A stretch of DNA of 64,000 nucleotides from Scortum barcoo (taxonomy: Eukaryota; Chordata; Actinopteri; Centrarchiformes; Terapontidae). Below the pieces are notes generated by a model. It had not been told where the DNA came from. It ran no database searches and saw only the letters and a list, made by a program, of their open reading frames with translations. Within the stretch, counting starts at the first letter, position 1. Each line of letters opens with the position of its first letter. Positions 14,501-24,730 of this stretch are shown here, piece by piece. A program made the position numbers and the translations under genes. The DNA lies in contig CM041534.1 of assembly GCA_023238725.1 (NCBI GenBank), positions 23,558,303 through 23,622,302 on the forward strand. Reading direction: 5' to 3'.

Positions 14501-14825
14501 TCGAAGACTGCAGGGCTCCATGCTCTTTGGATAATGAGTCTTCTGGTAATCATGTACGAAAATAAGACATTCAGAATTTGTACTGCACCTGATGCATTCT
14601 GGCACTGATGCTTTTACCAAGGGAGAACAGAGAAGAGAAAAGGGAAATGGAGCAAAGAGGTTTCAGAATACCCCCTTGAAACATACTATTATATGAAACA
14701 TACAGTGCTTGAGTTTGTTTCCATGAAGGGTAAACTTCACATAAAAGGAGAGTTTGGGTTTATTACAGCTGGGTCTCATTTTTGTGGTTCATATGTTGCA
14801 AACTCTAATTTGTCCTGAGCCTTAC
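8593..14825 (-). other. Intron between exons D and E (6233 bp)
   Basis: Bounded by donor gtaagg of exon D and acceptor attcaag of exon E. It holds a LINE-tail-like AT-rich patch near its centre-left and a purine-rich patch around 11200-11340. Neither strand has a coding-like frame. Confidence 0.85.
10136..10275 (+). repeat. LINE-tail-like dispersed repeat
   Basis: The stretch 'gaatttatttcaaacgtgt', an A-rich middle, and 'acatacaagttcgaaaaac' resembles the 3' tails of fish non-LTR elements (tatttcaaacatg...tacaaagttcgaaaaagg). No coding part is attached and the orientation is uncertain. Confidence 0.4.
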
Positions 14826-15031
14826 CTTCGATCGGGCAGAATGGGAACCCTCCAGCCTTTGATGAAGCTGAGATTGTTGTCAGAAAGCTCAACTTGCAGG
14901 GGAAGTTTGGGCACCCAGACAGTCAGCTCCAGCGGCGCGCTCAGGTGCTCGTAGCTGAAGATGACCCTCGCATTCATGGACCCCCGCGTCTCCTTCCCAT
15001 TGACGAACACGTAGTCGCAATTCATGGACAC
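14826..15031 (-). CDS. tmem132e: tmem132e exon D (partial CDS)
   Basis: A 206-bp exon with 68 codons and two bases of a split arginine codon. The peptide VSMNCDYVFVNGKETRGSMN continues through FSYEHLSAPLELTVWVPKLP to LSFIKGWRVPILPDR. CDYVFVNGKE, LTVWVP.LPLQ.E.SD and IKGWRVPI are family hallmarks. ETRGSMNAR and PILPDRR match TMEM132E better than the KEMKG and PIVSSRR forms of C and D. The acceptor is ctgtcctag and the donor is gtaagg. The AG ending is completed by the G that opens exon E, giving PDRR. NLS (residues 53-55) is a possible N-glycosylation sequon. The exon encodes part of the Ig-like extracellular region. An antisense open frame covers part of the same bases and is a shadow. Confidence 0.95.
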
Positions 15032-18000
15032 CTAGGACAGATCAGGGTCAGAAGTCAGACTATCTATATGATAATGGTCACGTCAGTGGCGGAGGATATG
15101 CGACGATATACAGCACAGTATGGATGTGACTGTCGACGCCATGATTCATCACAGAGCATTTCAAGGTTGATACTTTCAGCAAAGCAAATATACAGCAAGG
15201 ATGTGGAAGCAGCTCATTTCGGCAGCTTTACCCGGAGATGTGAAGCAAATCAGTGAAAATCAGCCGCTCCTCTGTGTGGTCAGACTGAAAAGCCAAAGAC
15301 TGCCCGGCCATGGGAGGCACAGTGCTGAGAGCCACTGCTGTAAACAATGCTAACTGGCTGTGGGCTGTTCTCTAATCTAATTTGCATCTTTTATGCAGTT
15401 AAATTAGTGCTCCTAAGTAACCCGGAGTTTGTTAAGCATGTACAGCGCAAATTAGGCATGCAAACCACGTCATAACCCCACTACCTCTCTTGTCCATTCC
15501 CAGCATAATGATCTATGAACAATTATACAGACACATAATATGCCAACAAAAGCTTTTATGCAAACACATAATTCATATAATATGAAGGGTGAGTGTGACA
15601 TTTCACGTGAACTTTACTTCATAACACCTACATAGTACATTAATAAACATCCACACATTTCACCTTTAAAAAGACATTCATGTAATACCATCATCATTTG
15701 TGACACAGCCATGTCACCGAATGTGAATTCAATATATGAAAATTTCTAAATTTAAGTCTTAGAAAATGCCATTTTTAACTTAAAACCATTCTTTAGCTTT
15801 CCCATCTAGTCAAAAAGCTCCAGCTCCATCTGAATTATCATAAATACTTGTCCCCCTCTAACACTAAATTATTAACTGCAATGGATCTGGAGGGCTTTGC
15901 TTTTGGGCTCCGATCGAAGATTTATCTAGTGGTGGGAGGTAGCTGGCATTGTAATCAGAGGATCTAATCTCCCGCAAATGGAGGTCGGGCTGGCCAGTCT
16001 TCTCAGGGCTGGGGATTCATCATAACAGGGAGGAGGTCTGGGTAATATAATTCCCTCTCCATGCAGACAGGCTGGTGTGGGGGGAGGGGTGGGTGGTGGA
16101 AGGACTTCTTAAGATGACAGTCTTTCCCTCTGGTTCAGTTAATGCAATTTTGCAGGGTTTGACCTTATGGGCTTCCACGGTATCGAGCTTTTGTGTGTTA
16201 TTGTTCTGTCTGCTCATGCGCACTCTTATCTGTATGAAGCGAGTTACAAAAGAAAGAAGAAGAAGTAGTAAGTCAACACAATGACCCCAGCCACCTTGAG
16301 TAATCATAGCACGGCCTGCTGTATAAGAGTGAGTCGGGAACATCTGCCTGACATATACTCCCCTACTACCCCGAAGCCACGCACACACACTGAAAACCAG
16401 CCCGAGCTGCAGTGCCACTTCAGCTCCCGCGGCTATTGCTGCTGATAAACTTGGCTGGCTAATTGCAAGTCAAAAGCTGTTAGCAACTCTGGGTATCAGT
16501 GGCCCTGTGGGGGCTTGCTGAGGAGGGCTTTCACACACTGAGCCGCCACATGCCTTCACACTGCTGCTAATGCGCTGTGGCATCTTCCATGGTGCCAGCA
16601 GATTGCCTGGGTGGAGATAGATCATCAGGACAAGTGCGTGTGCCGCTCACATTCGGTCATTTGCTGGTCACATGACACGCGGTGAAAGACGGGCTGGGTT
16701 AATGAAGGTGAAGACACCTTAGGACCTTTCACACATTTATTCCATAACATTAACTGAATTAATTTTCCAAACGGTCCCGGGTAAAGGTGAGGCAGCAGCT
16801 TCTGTCCTTCAATGCTCTGAAGCCATTTTATCGTGATGATGACGTTCACACAGCGCCTGTAACGCTGCAATATTCTGCACCGTTAGCAGTCAAACACATT
16901 TGTTCACATAATCCAGTGTCGAACTCGAGCCATAACTATTCCATCCTCAGCAGTCAGACCGCTAAACACATTTACTGCCATTACATCACGGGCTCATTAT
17001 TTACACACGACCCGTTGAAGGGATGCTCTGGCAATTTAGTATTGAACTTCCACAAAGTTAGGGGACTTAAATGAATGCTCAAAATCAAGAGGTACAGACT
17101 TTTCGTATGGGTCAAGATCCAAAAAACACTGGATCCTATACTTCCCATGATGCAGTTCCATAGTGTGTTTCATGATACATTGATGTGATCAAGAGTGTGT
17201 TACTACAGTGAAACAATAACACTGATACCAGGTCCCATTTTGATGTTTCTCTGGCTGGTGCGGGGTATATAATGTAGATCACTAACCCTGTTCCTGCATG
17301 CTTTAAGTATCTTCCCACTTCAACACACCAGACTCTAATGAGTAACTTGTTATTAAGCCCACTTCAGCAACATGACTAACAAATAGACCTAAAGGAAATT
17401 AGGTTTAAAGAATAAAGAATAAACTGGACATTTTGCTTTTTTTCCCCCAAATGCAGGAAAGGTCAAAAGAGAAAGAGGATGACATGCAGCATACTGGACT
17501 GGAAACACAGTTGCCACGGTAACGTGGTACAAAATGTGCTCTGACATCCGGTCACCAAAAAAATTATAATATGACGAAAATAAGCTAAACCAGATTCAGA
17601 AAATGAACTATATTTTACATGCTGGAGAGAAATTAACTCTCATATGAGCTACTTCTACTTCTCTAACTGTTTCTATTCCAGTGATGCCGTAAGACTCCTT
17701 TACGTTTATCAAACAGACAAGTGATTTTCTCTCACACGTTTCAATGTCACAGTCACGCATAGGAGAGAATAAATCAGTGCCGAAAGAAAGATTGAGCCAT
17801 CTTGATGACATTGGCATGCAGAAACCATAATTATCCCAGGTTTTATTTTCAAAATTTAAATATTCGCTAAATTAACTGGCACCGCATTCTGCCAAATGGA
17901 GTTTCCTGTTAGGGATAACGTTAAATGAACACTGACTGAAGGCTGACATATGGCTAGCATTACTGGGATTGTGTCTTGGAGCTGAAGCTTTTCTTTTCAT

Positions 18001-18343
18001 GTGATGGATGCGTGCTGGCTTCAAGAGTAGTGCAACCAATGAGTTCATTTAGCTCTGTTAGCTAAATGAGCCAGCCCCTATTAGCCTGTTGTTGGTAAAA
18101 TTAATGATGTCGAGTGCGAAAATGATCTGTTGTTCTGGAGAGCCGGGACGTTGGAGCCTTTTGGAAACAGTTTAAATGTAATGAAAAACACCATCATATT
18201 TTTATATATTTCATATTACAAAGCAGTGATCAGAAATCTTAAGGGTTATACTTATAATTACCTATAAGGGTTGTTCATCCATTCATTACCATTGTCAGGT
18301 GGAGGTAAAACTACAGCAAAGACAGCACCAAATAAAACCAAAC

Positions 18344-18646
18344 TCAGACCACAGTATGTGGACAACTGAACATTACACCCCTATGAAATTGGTGAGCATC
18401 TAAAACTAAAACCATGGGCATTATTGTGACGCTATAAAAGCCTCCACTCTTTTCAATTTTCACAAGATTTTGGAGCTTGGTTGTCAGAAGAGCCTTTGTG
18501 AGGTCGGCCACTGATGTCGGCAGTCTGTGTTCCAGTTTGTCCAAAAGGCCTTGAACAGGGTTGAGGTCAGTTTCTTGTGCAGACCACTTGAGTTTCTCCA
18601 CACCAAACTGGGAAAAACACTTTTTTAAGGACCTGGCTTTGTGCAT
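18344..18646 (-). mobile_element. Tc1/mariner-like transposase remnant (C-terminal)
   Basis: A 100-codon minus-strand open frame contains FSQFGVEKLKWSAQETDLNP followed by VQGLLDKLEHRLPTSVADLT. This corresponds to the Tc1 transposase C-terminal block W.AQSPDLNPIE.LWDELE.R. The DLNP core is intact, but the final catalytic E region has drifted (IEHLW has become VQGLL) and the rest of the DDE domain is absent. Beyond the block the translation runs into HQFHRGVMFSCPHTVV, which is translated element-end DNA. The plus-strand sequence there, 'cagtatgtggacaactgaac', resembles the inner part of a Tc1-type terminal repeat. The element is inactive. Confidence 0.65.
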
Positions 18647-21600
18647 CGGAGCAATGAAATCTTTACCAAAGTATGAAACATATAATAGTCAAAAGTATTC
18701 TTGTATTCTGCAGCACTATGCTTTAATGGAAAGGAAGTGGCCTTGTCCAAACAATCAAAAACAGATAAATATCACAAGATGCTGAGAAACTTTTAATTTA
18801 TGATGCATATTTACTGTAAGCAAGTCTTTTATTCTTGCATCTTTGCATCTTGCACAATTATCGCTTCAACTTCAAACAATCATTACCTTTCATTTTAAGC
18901 TGGAGGGATGTTAAAGCACATAGCACAACAACAGCTGTCACCGGCGTTATTAGCTCACGTCTCATCTTTTAGATGCTAAATCTGGAGACGGGCTGAATGT
19001 TAATGTGTCGCACTGATGTGAAAGGAGGACAGCATCCAGGTACAGTATGTGTGCGGAGTGACCATAAGCACGAGACACAATGTGCAGACACGGAGCCTTA
19101 TCGCTGCCTTCAGATGGTTCCTGTGAGTCACAGTGCCATGGGAGGGGATGATCAGTGGGGAGGTTGGTCTCTGTTGCTTATGATGGCCGGCAAGTCCTCC
19201 CTACCCTCCCCCCTCCTCCGACACACTGAGTCTTCTTTTTTTCTATCCTTTCCAACTTGTACAACTACGGTGCCTTAATAATTTCTCCTGCACACACACA
19301 ACTGTGCACACACAGGATTGGCTTATCTGCTATAGGCTCTTGATGCACACTGCAGCTTAGTTATTTCTGCAGAAGAAAGAAGAAAGGGGAAAATAAATAA
19401 AAGTTCCAGTAAAGAAAAAAAATGACAGCCTCTCACCTATTTTTACTCTCAGTGTCGGGGAAAAAAAAATGCAACCGCCTGTAGGCTCGCAAACATCCAA
19501 ATGAGAAGAAGGTTGGGCTCAAAATAAAGCTTTACTCAGGGAAGGAGTCTTGAAAATAATTTTAGTTAAAATGCTGTTTAGGTTGCAGTCTCAAGTCACG
19601 AGGCTATAGCGGGGGAGACGTGACAAGGTGCCGGAAGACTTTGAAAGCATGTATTTTGCACTACCCATCTGTGGTGCTCAGAATAAAAAAAAAAAAAAAG
19701 AAAAAAGAAAAACAACCAGCATGCCGCAACTAAAATGGGACAATCTGATTAGAATAGATCAGCATGACTTTTGGCAGTAAGGTGCATGGTATATAAAAAA
19801 AACAGCAAAGTAATGGAGTGTTCAACCTTTGTCGGGCTCACTGTGAATCTTTTATTTCTGTATTTTGGGGAACGTTTTATTGAACTGTCATTACTCGTGT
19901 ATTTCCTGGGCCTGAAGCGCTCATTTTAAATTAGCTTCGAATGTTCAATGGCAGGGGCACTGAAGCAAGCCCACTCAATACCACATGGCCCAGCGCCTTG
20001 TCTTTAATGGATAATGAAAAATGATAAATGACACGCTGTGGCCAACCGTCCCAATACAACACCTGTTCTTTTTTATTGACAGTACATACAACACGATACA
20101 GCACCACTGGAGACCCCTCAACTTTAAAGAAATGTGTCCACAGAGAAAAGTCATTGATCATAACTATACTGTGAGTTTAATTCATAGTTTAATTTGTTCT
20201 CCTCGGGTATCAGAATCTATTTCTTTGGACCAATTTGCATACGACGTAACGGCATGAGGCAACAGCAAACATTAGGGTTAGTGCGGTATATCAGAGTGAA
20301 AATATATTGGACAGATACTGGTCTTTTAATAAGAGCAGATACTGGCAAGTCACAACTGAAATGATTGAAGTCGGTATCTGATTCGGCTTTATGGCTTCAT
20401 GGCCTCGGTCTGTAAAATCTACAATCAGACATGCCTCACCTGACCTTGAGGGGGAGGATTTCATTGGTCTGACTTGATATGATTTAGTTTTACTATGCAA
20501 TGAACAAAAGGCTTTTTCACACAGTGGATCTGGGATTCTTCCATATATGAGAAATGAATTTGGTCAAATTTGTTGTTGATCAAATTGTGAGTCACGTCTG
20601 CCCTCCTTGTATACAGAGTTTTTCTATAAATGTCTAATCTTTACGTGAGGAGAAGCTAGAAGTGGACAAATGTGATGTAGTATAAAGTGTTCTAAAAAAA
20701 AATAAAGCTGCCATTGGCCAGATTCCCACATAAAATCCCTCTTTATCTGGGGAGGTGTGTTAAAACAGCCTGTAGGTGTCTTGATTGACTGACAGGGTGA
20801 AATGAATTACACTTTGGAACATCTTGTCATCTTGTTATTTGTTCACAAAATACATGCCTGCACAGTTAGTGTCAGCCTCCTGGTAATTAGTCAGTGGGTA
20901 TAAGTCTGCAGATACAGAGCGACAATCAACATCCTCCTCCACCGTGCTGCCGTCGTGAGTTACTCACATTTAACGTCATTCATATAAAAACGTCCCTTTG
21001 CACATTTTCAGTTTATTTAAATATTTCCGTCATCTGATCATGAAGATAACATCTCTCATATCTGGAGCTTGGTCATGAATTCAGACGCTCTTTTCTCAGG
21101 TACAAGTACCGACGTTTTCTTTCAGGTGTGGACTCAATAAGGTGCTTTTCGGGTACCTTGTTCCCTGCTACCTGACACTTTGTGCAGACTTATTGTCCAC
21201 AGGAGCATTCATTATACATCTTCCCTTTTTCTGTGATCCCTTTATTGCTGTAATATATTCTTGTAACCCTTTTTATAGTCTGCTTTTGGAAATTGCTGTA
21301 TAAGGAAAGGTTATTATGTTATATCATTATGAGAAACCTGAGAGGAGGAACGAGGCGGTCTGTAGGGTCTAGACTCTATTTGAATATAATGACACACTGA
21401 ACAATATATGCTGTTAACTCCATCTAAGGTCACAACTCCCCTTCTAATTTGATCAATGATGCAAAACAGCATTGCGACACTTGACTGCAGCCTATACAAT
21501 TACACAGTATAGTGCGATCTATTATGATTGTAATTGACTGGAGAAAATAATAAAGGCACAATCACGTCCTCTAATGTGCTTTGCAAGTTGTTGTGATCCC

Positions 21601-22032
21601 AATTTAATTTATTTAATCAACAAACAAGACTTGATATTGCGTTCTCATCTTGGATTCCCTGTGAGCAATCGTTCCCTTCGTCCCGGGGCTCCGCTGTTTT
21701 ACCCGCCTGTAGCCATCACACTTAAAAGAGAAGAGACGGAGGGCTTCGCATCAGGTGAGCAGAACTCTGTTAACTCAGCGTCTCTTTGACAAGCTGACGG
21801 TTTGGTGCTTCAAACAGCTTGTAATGGAGCTTTTTACTGCTCCCTTGTTACAATACTGATTTAACACAGAGTTTTATGCACATCCACTGATTTTATCTGA
21901 GGCACGAATCAAATAACGCGCACATATGGAGCAGCCCAAAATGAAGTTTTTATGCTTTCCTGGTGTTGTGACCGCGGTTCTGGGCAGTAGTAAGGGAGTA
22001 AAGGGATTATATTTCCTAAATTGACATCTCTC

Positions 22033-22160
22033 AGATACAGAGATTAAGGAAATCCAGTTTACTCTACCTTAACAACGTCTTCATTGGAGGGAGCAGCGAT
22101 GTACAGAGTCTGAGACGTCAGTGACAGGTCCATTCATCTCGATGGAGACCATTTGGACAG
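22033..22160 (-). pseudogene. Decayed partial tandem duplicate of exon C
   Basis: This stretch aligns with 22159-22285 over its whole length at roughly 80% identity by eye. It covers about 92 bp of the exon C 3' part, the splice-donor position and about 34 bp of adjoining intron. On the minus strand it still reads VSIEMNGPVTDVS in the exon C frame. It then carries a net one-base insertion (93 versus 92 bp of exon-derived sequence) and runs into a stop a few codons later. The donor-equivalent site is gtagag. There is no acceptor or pyrimidine tract before it, because the copy begins directly in the intron that follows the intact exon. I infer an old unequal duplication whose outer copy decayed inside the C-D intron. 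A remnant of a once usable alternative exon cannot be excluded. Confidence 0.85.
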
Positions 22161-22193
22161 ATACAGACATTGAGGAAATCAAGTTTACCGTAC

Positions 22194-22337
22194 CTTAACG
22201 ATGTCTTCATTGGACGACTTGCACTGGACGAAGGCCGAGACATCAGTGACCGCCCCATTCATCTCTATGGAGACCATTTTGACAGGGATGGCCACGGTGC
22301 GTCCGGTCAGAATGGCCGTGTTAATTATCTCAGTGTC
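22194..22337 (-). CDS. tmem132e: tmem132e exon C (partial CDS)
   Basis: A 144-bp exon of exactly 48 codons, phase 0 at both ends. It reads DTEIINTAILTGRTVAIPVK, then MVSIEMNGAVTDVSAFVQCK, then SSNEDIVK. This is one of the most conserved TMEM132 blocks (EI.NTAILTG.TVA.PVK...C.S..ED..K), and TVAIPVK after TGR favours the E paralogue. The cysteine in VQCKSS is conserved in the family and may pair with the NCDY cysteine of exon D. The acceptor (tctccgtag) is good. The donor gtacgg is the weakest of the five (no A at +4 or G at +5). Because the length is a multiple of three, skipping the exon would keep the frame. The 3' two-thirds of the exon with its donor has been tandemly duplicated just downstream at 22033-22160. 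Confidence 0.95.
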
Positions 22338-23814
22338 CTACGGAGAGGAAAAATTGACATCATATTCATATAACAGTGAGAGGTAGTGGATGGTTTTCCT
22401 TGATATTTCATCAGCATTACTGATGTCCACATTTAAAACCATTTCCGCCAGAGCCCCTGTGTCTCCCAGGTGATACTCTCAGTGGCAGACCTGAACTTAT
22501 TTCACTGAGATGCCTTTCATTGGATTTCATCAACTGACATTTTCATTTCAAGTATGCTTCCGGTGAGCAACTGAAAGCAACCGAAATAAAGGATAAAAGT
22601 AAAGAATTCAAAGAAAAGTAATAATCTTAACCTTAATCATTTTGGCAAACACATGTGGTTTAATGTGCTCCTGCCAGGTAAATCACAGCATCACGCTTAA
22701 ATTTCAAGCAACATAAAAGACATGACATTTACTGTACCGATGCACAGGACCTGATGCAACTATCAATTTTAGCATTTTAGGTTGAGCCATAAGTGGAAAT
22801 TTGACTTGGATTTTAGAGGAGATGGGTTTTCTCGCAGCAGGAATCTCATTATGGATGGAGGCCTCTTACGAAAAATGTCTCACTGAAGTGAACAGCAACT
22901 CCAAAAAATGCAACAGGAAGTGCCATGATGTGTAAGAGCAAAGTATTTTGTTTACATGAAGAAGTATGACCAAGACATACCTCACAAAATTAAGTTTCAC
23001 TCATTTATGCCTACCCATTTTTTTTTCAAACACTGAAGTTTTATTCCTATTTTAACTAGAATCAGTTTTGCTGAGAGGGAAATTCAGTTGTTCATATTAA
23101 TGTTTTCTTTAAAACACTTGCAGTGCAACACAAGTTTGGTTTGGTAATCCATTTCTTGAATTAAATAAGGAAAACTATGCATGAAAGAAAAGCCTTCAGT
23201 TTCTCCAGCTTTGATAGTGTTTCTGGTACATGTTATTCAATTAAACCGGAGCTCATTTAGAGCAACTGCTGTGCTGTTGTCCTGTTTTTCTATAAAGTTA
23301 AAGCCACTGAATATCCAGATATCCTAATGATGATAAATCCAGTTTGTTGTGCAGAATGAAAAAAAAAAATCAGATAAACTGGTCATAAACAAAGCTGGCA
23401 TTGTCATCCCACCTGCATTTCTGTTTTGTATGCACTGGCATGCAAACAGCCAATTAAAATACACACCAGGCCTTCTGTTGAAATTTGAATTCATTTTTTT
23501 TTTTTTTGCAGATCATGTAAGCTGCGAGTAGGTAACACATTTCCTCATTTGTGGTGTGAGAGTAGCCCAGGAGAGACAGACACCGTGAATATTTCCTGAA
23601 ATCAAAAGTAATATATTTAAATTTCTGCCCGACACTTATTTTAAAGTGCAAGACTTTATTCCTTCTCTAATTTTTCATGGGTCCTCTCTTAACTGCAAGG
23701 CCCATAATTGTTCATTCTAAGAGGGAATATTATAAAGAGGCTCTGCATTCAGTTTTGTGAAGTCACGACAACACTGAGGTGCAAAGATGTTGAGAGGATC
23801 CAAAGAAACCTTTT

Positions 23815-23960
23815 TAATTTAGTTTATTTTACCTGGTAAGCCACTTTTACATTGGAGGCCTGTCCCATACCAAAAATAGAAAAAGTAGAAAGAAAGAAAT
23901 ATAAAACAATAGAAAATCACATCCAAATAAAAAATCTTTATCGATATAACAACAAAGGCA
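23815..23960 (+). repeat. LINE-tail-like dispersed repeat
   Basis: The pattern 'tttattttacctggtaagcc', 'acattggaggcctgtccc' and an A-rich tail resembles the fish repeat tail 'ttatttaaccaggtaagtc..ttgag...gacctgg'. It lies less than 1 kb from a reverse-transcriptase scrap, so the two may derive from related insertions, though this is only an inference. Confidence 0.35.
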
Positions 23961-24658
23961 ATTATCAGTTAGACATTTTCTGCAGTCTTTCACAATTGTT
24001 TTTAATTCACCCAGAGTTGTTAACTTCTTTGATTTCAATAGAAAACATTAAAGCAGAACAACTTGCGATACGAGAATCTGGTTGAAACTCTTCACACCAA
24101 AGTAATTAACCAAAGGTAACAACCTCAATATAATTCATCTGATTCGTAACAATAAGTGCATTTCCATTTTGATTAGTTCATAAACAAACCTGAGGTAAAA
24201 CTCAGAACAACTTTGAAATAACGCAAAAAAAAAAAGTTATTACACTTGGCTGAGCTAAAAAACTTGGGTATTTGATAAAATCTAAATGCGACCAAGTAGA
24301 CTGGAAAAAGACGAACCGAATTAATCATGATGTGAATAAAGAATATCTCAAATATCCACTGAAGCTTTTGCTCGACTGGAGTGATCTCACTGCGCTCTCT
24401 TATTCTGCAATGGTTTAACGGCAGCTAGAAGAATTAGCATGTAGATACCAGTGATGATAGAAACCTGCATTCATTTGTATGTTCTTTTGCTGACTGCCTG
24501 GAAATATCTTTAAATGCATTAAATTTGGATGGAAACTTTTATTCAGGTTCTTATTTGAATTAATGTAAGAGAAATATAAAAAAGTGGACTGTAGTTTAGT
24601 GCCTTTAGTGCCTGATTCATACCTTAACACTAAGCATTTCTTTGTATGTTCACTCTTA

Positions 24659-24730
24659 ATCATTTACGAAAGTGGAAAATAAAAGACGTTCCAGCATAGA
24701 GCCTTGTGGAACTCCATTAAATACAGTTAA
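24659..24730 (-). mobile_element. Non-LTR retrotransposon reverse-transcriptase scrap
   Basis: The minus-strand translation shows GVPQGSMLERLLFSTFVND followed by a stop. This matches the LINE reverse-transcriptase motif GVPQGS.LGPLLF..Y.ND, with the GP replaced by ER. Only about 20 codons are recognisable, and flanking sequence is decayed and AT-rich. The motif fits L2- or Rex-type LINEs of fish. The clade cannot be decided from so short a piece. Confidence 0.6.

Larger units (their letters stand above)
15032..22193 (-). other. Intron between exons C and D (7162 bp)
   Basis: Bounded by donor gtacgg of exon C and acceptor tcctag of exon D. It contains the decayed exon C duplicate at its 5' end, a Tc1/mariner remnant near the middle and a GC-richer stretch around 15880-16620. 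No additional exon was recognised. Confidence 0.85.

Noticed and set aside
14894..15256. 120-codon plus-strand open frame
   Set aside because: Antisense shadow of exon D extending into intron; no recognisable domain.
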